Assembly: GCA_937121005.1 (NCBI GenBank)
Contig: CAKZKB010000688.1
Coordinates: 1 to 13,338, forward strand
Direction of reading: 5' to 3'
Length of the DNA stretch: 13,338 bases
Source: an uncultured cyanobacterium
Lineage (GTDB): Bacteria > Cyanobacteriota > Cyanobacteriia > Cyanobacteriales > Geitlerinemataceae
Below, in pieces: positions 7,150 to 13,338 of this stretch. Within the stretch, counting starts at the first letter, position 1. Each line of letters begins with the position of its first letter. Under the pieces are notes generated by a model. The model made no database searches and had not been told where the DNA came from. It saw nothing but the letters and a program-made list of their open reading frames with translations. Made by a program: the position numbers and the translations under genes.

Positions 7150-10100
7150 TCATGTTTCCTCGGTTTCCATTTCCCGGACGATCGCCATGGTTTCGACGCT
7201 GACAGTACAAACTCGCTGCAACAAGTCGATAACGGTTTCTTTGTAGTCGGCGAAGCAGTAGGTATTGAAGCGATCGCGAATGGTGGGATCTCGCGGTTTT
7301 TTCTCTTTATATTGGTCTAGAATCCATTCTAGGGCCGATCGGTTCCCCAGTTGGTATTCCCAGGCGATCGCGGGTACGTCTTCTAATGTGGTGGCGGTGT
7401 CGAGGATAATTTTACCATCCGGTTTGTCGGCTTTCAACTTGGGTTTGATGTTGCTGGACTTGGTGTCAATGCGATGCAGGGAGTAAGGCGCGATCGTCTC
7501 GTAGTTGAGGTGCAGATCCATTAGTTTCTCTCCCCACGCTTTCCACTTCCAGAAGTCAGCGTAGAAGGGAAGTCGCGGAAATTCTCGCTTCAGGTTCAGT
7601 TCGTACTTTTTGCGGTAGTTGGGGTTATGAAGAACAGAGTAGGTGTAGTAGAAGATGTCTTCTTTACTGACAGCATCATCGTTGTAATAGGTTTGGAATT
7701 GCGACAGTCCCCAGTCGGTGATGTTGTCAATGCGATCGCCGTTTTTGTTGTAACGGTATAAAGGAAGACATTGAGAGTCACCAGTAAAATGATAATCAAC
7801 CGTTATATTTGCTGACATACAATGAAACGGTTTTGATAAAGGCGATCCCGATAGATAAATCACACGATTATCTCGATCGAACTTGCAACCAAATAACTTA
7901 GCATGATGCTGAGTGAGACGATCGTTAAGGACAAAATCAGGATAAAAATATTTAAAAACGAAGGGTCTGTAAAGTTGCTTTACGATCTTAGAAGGCTTCA
8001 ACTCTACAGTAATCAAAGATTTTAATTTGCTTTTAAGAGACTCGCTCCACTTAACATCATACTTCACAAAGTCGCTGATATTGTCAATCTTGTCTGTAGC
8101 AGAAGATTCGCGATATCGGTCAACTTCTAAATTATAGAAGTCAATAAAAAATGCAATTTTATTAACTAATTTATCTTGATGAAAATCGTAAACCCATTCA
8201 TCTCGATTGCTTTTAATTCCATTTGTGCAAAATTTGTAGATCGAAAAGTTATCCTCAGCTTTTTTGCTTTGTTTATCTGGTACGAGTTTAACAAGTTCTT
8301 TGAAATTAGTATCAGCAATATTTATCCAATTGTGGAACTTATCCGGGCGAATATGTTCAAACGAGAGACGATCGAACTTCGTTGTCGCCAAAAAGTGCAA
8401 CTTTTCCGCCGCCGTTTCCATTTCCGGGCGGCGCGTATAGAATATTTTGCAACCTGTAGAACTAGAATCTTGCTTCTTCACCATAAAGCTAATCGCCACC
8501 CCCGTTTGAATGCCAAACACATTGTGCGTCGTCCCCGAAAGTTTGGGATTTTTCCGCACGTCTCCCCCCAGATCGATAATGTAGATCTCGCTAAACTCTC
8601 TCGCGACAACTTTCCGAAACCCGTCAAACGTGCGAGCATTGATGAACGAAGAATTGGTGACAAAAGCTAAAATGCCATCCTCGTTGAGTCGTCCCGTCGC
8701 CCAACGAAAGAAGCGGGAATACATATCGTAGAGTTTGGTTTTCTGGGCCGTACTCTCGCGAATGTAGCTTTCCTTGATTAACTTATCAATAGCGGGATAC
8801 TCGCGATTTTTGTTGTTGTCATTTTCGTTTTGTTGGTTAGCATTGTAAGGCGGGTTGCCAATGATAACCGAAATTTTAGCTTTGTTTTGATTTTCGATGC
8901 GGGCTGTGTTTTCCACCGTCATCGCAAATAAGTCGAACTGTTTGCCTTCAAAGCTGGTATTGTCGAGCGTGTCCACAAAGCAAATATGATTAAATTCTTC
9001 GTACTCCTCCATCTTTTGCTTGTAAGTAAACTCGATATTCAAATTGGCGATATAGTACGGCAAAATCGCCGCCTCGTTGCAGTGGATTTCGTGCTTGTAC
9101 TTGTGTTCTAACTTGTCTTGGGGAATGTATTCGATTAACTCAGTAACAAAGGTTCCCGTACCCGCCGCCGGATCCAGAATTTCCACGCCCGGATCCGAGA
9201 GAAAGGTGTTAAAATGTTCGTAAAGTAAATAGTCCGTACTTTCCACCATGAAGCGAACGATTTCATTCGGTGTATAGACAATTCCCAGGCGATCGGCTGC
9301 TTTCGGGTTATAGGCTTTATAGAAGTTTTCGTAAACCGCTTTCAGGAACTTTTGCTTCTCTTGGTGGTTGTAAATATTGGCCGCAGTGCGACGAATGACC
9401 GCATAATAGCGCTCGATCGTCCCTAGTGTAGTACGGCGAGTTTTGCCCGTAAAAAAGGTATCGATAACCGCTTGTAACTCGCAGGCGATATTGTTTTCCC
9501 GGTGAAACTGCGACTCGTTAAAGATGTTGATAAAAATGTCTTCTGTGAGAATGTGCTGGATCGCCATTTCGCGCACATCTTCTGGAGTCACTTCCGGGTT
9601 AATCGACTCTTGACAAATCGTTAAAAACTTGTCTCGGGCGCGAACAAAATCGGGATTCGATCGCGACTGTTCCGCGATCGTCTCTCGTAGGGTTTCTAAA
9701 ATCGTCGGTAAATCTTCCTTAAAACTCTCGATCGCCTCGCGAAAATCCTTGACTTCCGGGCGAACGTAGTTGATAAACGCATTTAAGGCGCGATCGAAAT
9801 CATCCTCATCCGACATCGACACGCGCAGGGTTTCCGATCCCCCTTGAATGAGGACGATCGTCTGCGAATCTTCAAATAAAATATTGTCGTCGGGATAGCC
9901 TTTTTCGAGTTTCTTCTCAATTTCAGCATCGATATCGTCGTCTTCGTCCTTGCTTTCCCAATATCCCCAATCTAGGCGCAACGCATCTTTTACCGTGCCG
10001 TCAGGATACACTACCGTCCCGGTTTTGGTTTTATAATCGAGTTCGGGAACCAGAAAAAAGTCTCGCGTTTTGCAATACTCGTTCAGCAGGGTTTGAAACG

Positions 10101-10191
10101 CGCCGCGAATCGACGTTTCCTTGCGCGAACCGCCAAAACGGTACAGGCGTTCGACTTCGCTGCGATACTGATGAATGAGATATTTTGACAT
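7150..10191 (-). CDS. Single-chain restriction-modification protein: PD-(D/E)XK nuclease, N6-adenine methyltransferase and target-recognition region
   Basis: This protein of about 1013 residues resembles Type IIG or Type ISP-like enzymes, which methylate and cleave DNA with one chain. Counting from the ATG at 10191, the N-terminus carries a nuclease-like motif, D74 with E79-S-K81 in LDWGYWESKDEDDD. The methyltransferase follows: a motif X-like stretch GIVYTPNEIVRFMVES (303-318), the AdoMet-binding motif I DPAAGTGTF (340-348) and the catalytic motif IV NPPY (446-449), diagnostic of N6-adenine methylation. From about 580 on lies a target-recognition region with NGIKSNRDEWVYDF and a C-terminal DFWKWKAWGEKLMDLHLNYE block. 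No helicase domain is present, unlike LlaGI-type Type ISP enzymes (about 1600 residues). The open frame extends to 10272, but those extra codons lie partly in a repeat element, so the ATG at 10191 is preferred, despite a weak ribosome-binding site. The recognition region is AT-rich. Specificity cannot be predicted. Confidence 0.85.
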   Translation of the reverse strand: MSKYLIHQYRSEVERLYRFGGSRKETSIRGAFQTLLNEYCKTRDFFLVPELDYKTKTGTVVYPDGTVKDALRLDWGYWESKDEDDDIDAEIEKKLEKGYPDDNILFEDSQTIVLIQGGSETLRVSMSDEDDFDRALNAFINYVRPEVKDFREAIESFKEDLPTILETLRETIAEQSRSNPDFVRARDKFLTICQESINPEVTPEDVREMAIQHILTEDIFINIFNESQFHRENNIACELQAVIDTFFTGKTRRTTLGTIERYYAVIRRTAANIYNHQEKQKFLKAVYENFYKAYNPKAADRLGIVYTPNEIVRFMVESTDYLLYEHFNTFLSDPGVEILDPAAGTGTFVTELIEYIPQDKLEHKYKHEIHCNEAAILPYYIANLNIEFTYKQKMEEYEEFNHICFVDTLDNTSFEGKQFDLFAMTVENTARIENQNKAKISVIIGNPPYNANQQNENDNNKNREYPAIDKLIKESYIRESTAQKTKLYDMYSRFFRWATGRLNEDGILAFVTNSSFINARTFDGFRKVVAREFSEIYIIDLGGDVRKNPKLSGTTHNVFGIQTGVAISFMVKKQDSSSTGCKIFYTRRPEMETAAEKLHFLATTKFDRLSFEHIRPDKFHNWINIADTNFKELVKLVPDKQSKKAEDNFSIYKFCTNGIKSNRDEWVYDFHQDKLVNKIAFFIDFYNLEVDRYRESSATDKIDNISDFVKYDVKWSESLKSKLKSLITVELKPSKIVKQLYRPFVFKYFYPDFVLNDRLTQHHAKLFGCKFDRDNRVIYLSGSPLSKPFHCMSANITVDYHFTGDSQCLPLYRYNKNGDRIDNITDWGLSQFQTYYNDDAVSKEDIFYYTYSVLHNPNYRKKYELNLKREFPRLPFYADFWKWKAWGEKLMDLHLNYETIAPYSLHRIDTKSSNIKPKLKADKPDGKIILDTATTLEDVPAIAWEYQLGNRSALEWILDQYKEKKPRDPTIRDRFNTYCFADYKETVIDLLQRVCTVSVETMAIVREMETEET

Positions 10192-10224
10192 AACAAAACG
10201 CGATCGGATCTTAACGTCAGTTGC

Positions 10225-10302
10225 CCTCGTTCCCTGGCTCTGCCTCATGTAAAATGGAGGCGGAGCCTCCACAGTTCGTAGCGCCCCGGAGGGACGCTAC
10301 GA
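10225..10302. repeat. Composite hairpin repeat element upstream of the restriction-modification gene
   Basis: Three adjoining pieces are seen. At 10225-10247 the minus strand reads TGAGGCAGAGCCAGGGAACG then AGG, a type of intergenic repeat common in cyanobacteria. At 10255-10271 TGGAGGC and GCCTCCA are perfect 7-bp arms around GGA. At 10276-10302 TCGTAGCG and CGCTACGA are perfect 8-bp arms around an 11-base centre. The element occupies most of the gap between the restriction-modification gene and the rhomboid gene. It accounts for many of the extra codons upstream of the chosen start at 10191. Confidence 0.7.
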
Positions 10303-10333
10303 GGGGGAAACTAAGCAGTTTTAAGTAACTATT

Positions 10334-10918
10334 CTAGAGGCTCGATTGGCGTTTTGGCAACCATTTCGCCGCCAATACTCCCCCAAGTAAACCGAAGAGA
10401 TGGCCTTCCCAAGAGACCCCTGGTTGTCCGGGAAGAACGCCCCAAACCAAACCGCCGTACAGGAAAATGACGATTAAAGAAAGAGCGATCGCGGCTAAAC
10501 TGCGCTCGAACAAACCTCGAAACAGCAAAAACCCTAAATAGCCAAATACCAAGCCACTCGCGCCAATATGAAGGGCGGGCGCACCAAACAGCCACACGCC
10601 AAAACCGCCAACCAGCATGGAGATCGCGGTGACAACAAAAAAGTCTTTGATGTCGCGCAATAGAACCAGCCAACCCAGGGTAATAAAGGGGAAAGTATTG
10701 GCAATTAAATGAGGGAAGTTGCCGTGCAAAAAGGGTACGAGCAAAATGCCGCGCAGGCCGATAACATGACGGGGTAAAATCCCATACTGGTTTAACTGTC
10801 CGTCAAAAATAACCGCATCGGCGATTTCAGCTACCCACATCGTCCCCACGAACGCACCGAGGACGATCGCGTGCAGTTTCAACTCGCGGGCGATCGCTTG
10901 TTTATCTTCGTTATCCAT
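10334..10918 (-). CDS. Rhomboid family intramembrane serine protease
   Basis: This 194-residue polytopic membrane protein should cleave transmembrane substrates within the bilayer. The catalytic serine is S121 in HIGASGLVFG (the GxSG motif), and its partner histidine is H173 in WEGHLFGLLGG. The HGNFPHLIANTFP segment places H65, H70 and N74 where GlpG has H145, H150 and N154, the last two being oxyanion-hole residues. About six hydrophobic helices can be drawn (roughly 16-35, 70-88, 92-112, 118-135, 141-160 and 171-186), a minimal rhomboid core without extra domains. The ATG at 10918 is the natural start; its ribosome-binding site is weak. The gene lies 61 bp downstream of the C26 peptidase gene on the same strand, so co-transcription is possible. 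Substrates are unknown. Confidence 0.92.
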   Translation of the reverse strand: MDNEDKQAIARELKLHAIVLGAFVGTMWVAEIADAVIFDGQLNQYGILPRHVIGLRGILLVPFLHGNFPHLIANTFPFITLGWLVLLRDIKDFFVVTAISMLVGGFGVWLFGAPALHIGASGLVFGYLGFLLFRGLFERSLAAIALSLIVIFLYGGLVWGVLPGQPGVSWEGHLFGLLGGVLAAKWLPKRQSSL

Positions 10919-10979
10919 CTGATAAAATCTGCCACAGAAGCGCTATCTCTAGCTTAGCAGATCTGCAAAATTAAGCACT

Positions 10980-11681
10980 CTAGCGGGCCGCATCGACGAA
11001 CGATCGCCACAATTTGGCATGGAACGGATCCTTATGTGTCAGTTCGGGATGCCACTGTACGGCGATGACCCAAGGCCGCAACTGATATTCCATGGCTTCG
11101 ATAACCCCATCGGCCGATTGTCCCACTAACTGCCAGTTGGGGGGAACTTTGGCGATCGCTTGATGGTGCCAAGAGGCGACCCCGAGTTCGGTCGTGTCCA
11201 TTATCGCCGCCAGTTGACTTTCCGGGTCGAGGGTGACACAATGGCGGGTAATATGAACGTGACCGGGGGCCAGATCGAGGCGATGCTCGATTTCGGTTCC
11301 GTAGCGTTCGGGTAAGTGTACCACCAACGGACAACCGGCCGCGATCGCCTGGATTTGCATCCCCCGACAGACAGCAAACACCGGGAAGGCGCGATCGAGG
11401 CTGGCGCGGGCCAATTCTAACTCGAAGCGATCGCGTTCCCCATTCACTTGATGCACTTTGGGATGGTTCGCACCGCCGTACAGCGCCGGATCCGCATCGC
11501 CGCCTCCCGTCAAAACCAACCCATCGAGGCGATCGAGCAACTGGGCAATATTAGCCTCTCCAGGGGTCAACAACACGGGCAAACCGCCCGCCTCCCGCAC
11601 CGCATCGACGTAGTTCGCACCGAGGCTAAATTCGGCTGACTCGTTGCGTTCGTAAGTGGTAATTCCAATCAGAGGCGACAT
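10980..11681 (-). CDS. Peptidase C26 / class I glutamine amidotransferase-like protein (gamma-glutamyl-gamma-aminobutyrate hydrolase family, PuuD-like)
   Basis: This 233-residue protein has the class I amidotransferase fold. The nucleophile is C105 in VFAVCRGMQ, and the other triad members are H211 and E213 in VQWHPEL. LVLTGGGDADPALYGG (56-70) is typical of the peptidase C26 branch, which hydrolyses gamma-glutamyl bonds, for example gamma-Glu-GABA in putrescine breakdown by E. coli PuuD. The physiological substrate here is not known, and no other polyamine genes are nearby. The frame can be extended to 11714, but those 11 codons are read from a heptanucleotide tandem repeat, and homologues usually begin close to PLIGIT. 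I therefore chose the ATG at 11681. No clear ribosome-binding site precedes it. The length is normal for the family, and it is probably cytoplasmic. Confidence 0.9.
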   Translation of the reverse strand: MSPLIGITTYERNESAEFSLGANYVDAVREAGGLPVLLTPGEANIAQLLDRLDGLVLTGGGDADPALYGGANHPKVHQVNGERDRFELELARASLDRAFPVFAVCRGMQIQAIAAGCPLVVHLPERYGTEIEHRLDLAPGHVHITRHCVTLDPESQLAAIMDTTELGVASWHHQAIAKVPPNWQLVGQSADGVIEAMEYQLRPWVIAVQWHPELTHKDPFHAKLWRSFVDAAR

Positions 11682-11683
11682 TT

Positions 11684-11718
11684 CAATGAACAATGAGCAA
11701 TGAGCAATGAACAATAGG
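11684..11718. repeat. Heptanucleotide short tandem repeat, CAATGAR x4 plus one degenerate unit
   Basis: Units read CAATGAA, CAATGAG, CAATGAG, CAATGAA, then CAATAGG. They lie immediately upstream of the C26 start codon. Heptameric short tandem repeats (STRR sequences) are a known feature of filamentous cyanobacterial genomes. The repeat may alter the leader of the downstream gene. Confidence 0.8.
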
Positions 11719-11784
11719 TGCTCGGCCGGAGGCTTTGATATAGCGAACGAATTTGGGGGCTTGTATCCAGGATAACTCGGTCAT

Positions 11785-11826
11785 TAAAAATTAAAAAAGC
11801 GATCGACACGGATGCGATCGATCGCT
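11785..11826 (-). terminator. Rho-independent terminator of the htrA-type gene
   Basis: On the minus strand, AGCGATCGA (11826-11818) and TCGATCGCT (11806-11798) form perfect 9-bp arms with an 11-base loop. They are followed by a run of six T (11798-11793), then AA and five more T. This lies about 27 bp after the stop of the protease gene and is the clearest intrinsic terminator in the window. The arms contain GATCGATCG-like HIP1-related sequence. Confidence 0.75.
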
Positions 11827-11852
11827 GTTACAAACTCCTAAACTGGGACGAA

Positions 11853-13031
11853 TTAGCGCGTGGGAAACGCTCCCGGACGCACGGACAAGGTTTGCTCCTT
11901 ACCATCGCGATCGACCGTCACTTCTAAGGTTGCGCCCACTTCGCTGGCTTCGACAATTTCTTGCACTTGGGTGGCATTGTCGATCGCTTCGCCATCGATT
12001 TCGACGATAACATCCCCTGCTTCCAAGCCGGCCGATTGCGCGGGAGAATTGGGAACGATGTCCACAATTAAGACACCCGTTTCGCGATCGATCGCCCGAT
12101 TTCCCGGAAACTGTTCCGATAGTTGCTCTTTGACGGCAGCATTGAGATCTACCATCTGAATGCCTAAGAACGGATGCTCGACACGACCTTCGGAAAACAA
12201 GCTGTCAGCAATTCGCAACGCCGTTTCGATGGGAATGGCAAACCCCAAACCCTGAGCGTTGGCGCGGATAGCGGTGTTGATGCCGATGACTTCCCCTTTG
12301 TCATCTAGCAGCGGCCCCCCCGAATTGCCGGGGTTGATGGCCGCATCAGTTTGGATGAAGCGCACTCGCTTGTCGTTGATGCCCACTTGAGCGCTCGATC
12401 GTCCGGTGGCGCTGATAATGCCCACCGTTACTGTATTGTCGAGCCCCATGGGGTTGCCGATCGCGATCGCCCACTCTCCAGGGACTAAATCCGACGATCC
12501 CCCCAACGGCGCAACGGGCAGATCGGTGGCTTCAATTTTCACCACTGCAATATCGGTGAGGGGATCGGTGCCCGCCACTCGGCCTTCAAAAGTACGGCCG
12601 TCTTTGAGCTTCACTTCGACCGTATCGGCTCCCTCTACTACGTGGGCGTTGGTGATGATGCGCCCGTCTTCAGCAAAAATGAATCCCGATCCGGTTCCCC
12701 GTTCGACGCGCTCTTGAGGGACGGGGATTTCGTCGCCAAAGAATCTTCGTAAAAATGGATTGTCGGGAACGTCGGGCGATACGGTACGCGAGGCATCAAT
12801 GCGAACCACCGCCGGCCCGACTTTTTCCACCGCTCGGGCGATAAAGTTGGGATCGCTGCTTTTCGTACCCGGCACGGCCAAGGGCGTAGAAGGACGCATG
12901 ACCACAGGCGTGGCATCGGGGGCGCTCGGCTGAAGCTGGCTTTCCCAATAGCGACTGCCCGCTACGCCCGCACCCGCACCGATGGCGAGCAGGGCGACGT
13001 AAGCTGAAATTTGTTTGAACGACCCGCTCAT
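11853..13031 (-). CDS. HhoA/HhoB/HtrA-family (Deg) trypsin-like serine protease with one PDZ domain
   Basis: This Deg/HtrA protease degrades or refolds damaged proteins outside the cytoplasm. Counting from the longer TTG start (13043), the triad is H134 (TNAHVVEG), D164 (DPLTDIAVVKI) and S241 (NPGNSGGPLL). One PDZ domain covers about 293-390, with the peptide-binding-groove motif PFLGIQMV and the later SAGLEAGDVIVEIDG. An N-terminal hydrophobic segment (about 13-30, SAYVALLAIGAGAGVAG) is a signal or membrane anchor, placing the protease in the periplasm or thylakoid lumen. Cyanobacteria usually have three paralogues (HhoA, HhoB, HtrA), and I cannot tell which this is. The frame extends to a TTG at 13043. 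I prefer the ATG at 13031, giving 392 residues, although neither has a strong ribosome-binding site. A clear intrinsic terminator follows the gene. Confidence 0.92.
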   Translation of the reverse strand: MSGSFKQISAYVALLAIGAGAGVAGSRYWESQLQPSAPDATPVVMRPSTPLAVPGTKSSDPNFIARAVEKVGPAVVRIDASRTVSPDVPDNPFLRRFFGDEIPVPQERVERGTGSGFIFAEDGRIITNAHVVEGADTVEVKLKDGRTFEGRVAGTDPLTDIAVVKIEATDLPVAPLGGSSDLVPGEWAIAIGNPMGLDNTVTVGIISATGRSSAQVGINDKRVRFIQTDAAINPGNSGGPLLDDKGEVIGINTAIRANAQGLGFAIPIETALRIADSLFSEGRVEHPFLGIQMVDLNAAVKEQLSEQFPGNRAIDRETGVLIVDIVPNSPAQSAGLEAGDVIVEIDGEAIDNATQVQEIVEASEVGATLEVTVDRDGKEQTLSVRPGAFPTR

Positions 13032-13189
13032 GTTGTTTTTCAAATTCGCTGTATGTTTTTGTTCCTACGTCTAATTTAGCGAACAACTCGCTCGCCGATC
13101 GGGAAGAATTCCCCCCTTGTCGGAGAGATATCCGAAAGGGCGAACAGCGATCGCCTTCGCCCCCTGGGTTAAATCCCGAAACGCGATCG

Positions 13190-13338
13190 CTAACTGGCCG
13201 CTGTCCGAGGTACGCCTTCGAGGGCTTCGTCTTCTGTTTCAAAAATCTCGAACACCGAATCCATCATGGTGACTTCAAACACCAGTTTGGCTTCGGGATG
13301 GACATTACAGATGCGAAAGCTGCCGTTCACTTTGTCGG
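13190..13338 (-). CDS. STAS-domain protein, probable anti-sigma factor antagonist (3' end only)
   Basis: Only the last 49 codons are in the window, and the gene begins beyond the right edge. The readable end contains GSFRICNVHPEAKLVFEVTM then MDSVFEIFETEDEALEGV, ending in VPRTAAS and TAG. The pattern of a beta strand, a VHPEAKLVFEVT helix and MDSVFEIFETEDEAL matches the C-terminal half of SpoIIAA-like STAS domains, where tgl..vf.i...eal is typical. Such proteins bind anti-sigma factor kinases and are switched by serine phosphorylation. The phosphorylated-serine segment lies outside the window, so the activity cannot be checked. About 150 bp separates it from the protease gene on the same strand. 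Confidence 0.7.
   Translation of the reverse strand, partial: DKVNGSFRICNVHPEAKLVFEVTMMDSVFEIFETEDEALEGVPRTAAS

Noticed and set aside
7135..7152. Hairpin GAAGCG/CGCTTC at the stop of the restriction-modification gene as a terminator
   Set aside because: The arms are only 6 bp, it is not followed by a T run, and it contains a HIP1 octamer, which is frequent by itself.
8176..8670. Plus-strand open frame of 164 codons inside the restriction-modification gene
   Set aside because: It is antisense to the conserved recognition region and has no recognisable domain or ribosome-binding site.
11682..11714. N-terminal extension MFIAHCSLFIE of the C26 peptidase
   Set aside because: These codons are read from a heptanucleotide tandem repeat on the reverse strand. 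Family members usually begin near PLIGIT.
12796..13242. Minus-strand open frame of 148 codons overlapping the protease N-terminus and the STAS gene end
   Set aside because: It overlaps two supported genes in another frame and shows no domain-like features.

Overview
The window looks like a chromosomal segment of a cyanobacterium. The HIP1 octamer GCGATCGC appears roughly thirty times by eye in 13.3 kb. The genes are ones typical of cyanobacteria: a PAP/fibrillin protein, an HhoA/HhoB/HtrA-type protease, a STAS-domain protein and an expanded Uma2 (DUF820) nuclease-like family. Intergenic palindromes of the GTAGGGGC and GTAGGTTGGGT kinds also fit. Genus cannot be told from the sequence; a filamentous (oscillatorialean) species is only a guess.

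Left part, + strand (1-3843). The window opens inside a large repeat protein that ends at 2254. It carries six tandem units of about 98 residues and a C-terminal hydrophobic anchor. After two GTAGGGGC hairpins come two tandemly duplicated Uma2 genes (2379-3023 and 3196-3843, about 88% identical in protein). An 80-bp nested inverted-repeat element separates them.

Middle part, - strand (3861-10191). Read in transcription order, this holds: a single-chain restriction-modification protein with an N-terminal PD-(D/E)XK nuclease, an N6-adenine methyltransferase and a C-terminal target-recognition region; a third, divergent Uma2 protein with a heptad-repeat coiled-coil tail; a GT4 glycosyltransferase with an unusual C-terminal extension; and a PAP/fibrillin protein. 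The last two are 12 bp apart and very likely co-transcribed. The restriction-modification and Uma2 genes look like accessory DNA set among housekeeping genes, and the recognition region is markedly AT-rich.

Right part, - strand (10334-13338). This holds a STAS-domain protein (only its 3' end is present), an HtrA-type periplasmic protease followed by a good intrinsic terminator, a class I glutamine-amidotransferase-like peptidase C26 (PuuD-like), and a rhomboid protease. Two of the neighbouring intergenic regions carry repeats that falsely extend the downstream reading frames: a heptanucleotide tandem repeat before the C26 gene, and a paired-hairpin element before the restriction-modification gene. 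Both clarify the true start codons.

No tRNA, rRNA, CRISPR array, transposase or recognisable riboswitch was seen. No gene-free stretch exceeds 300 bp.
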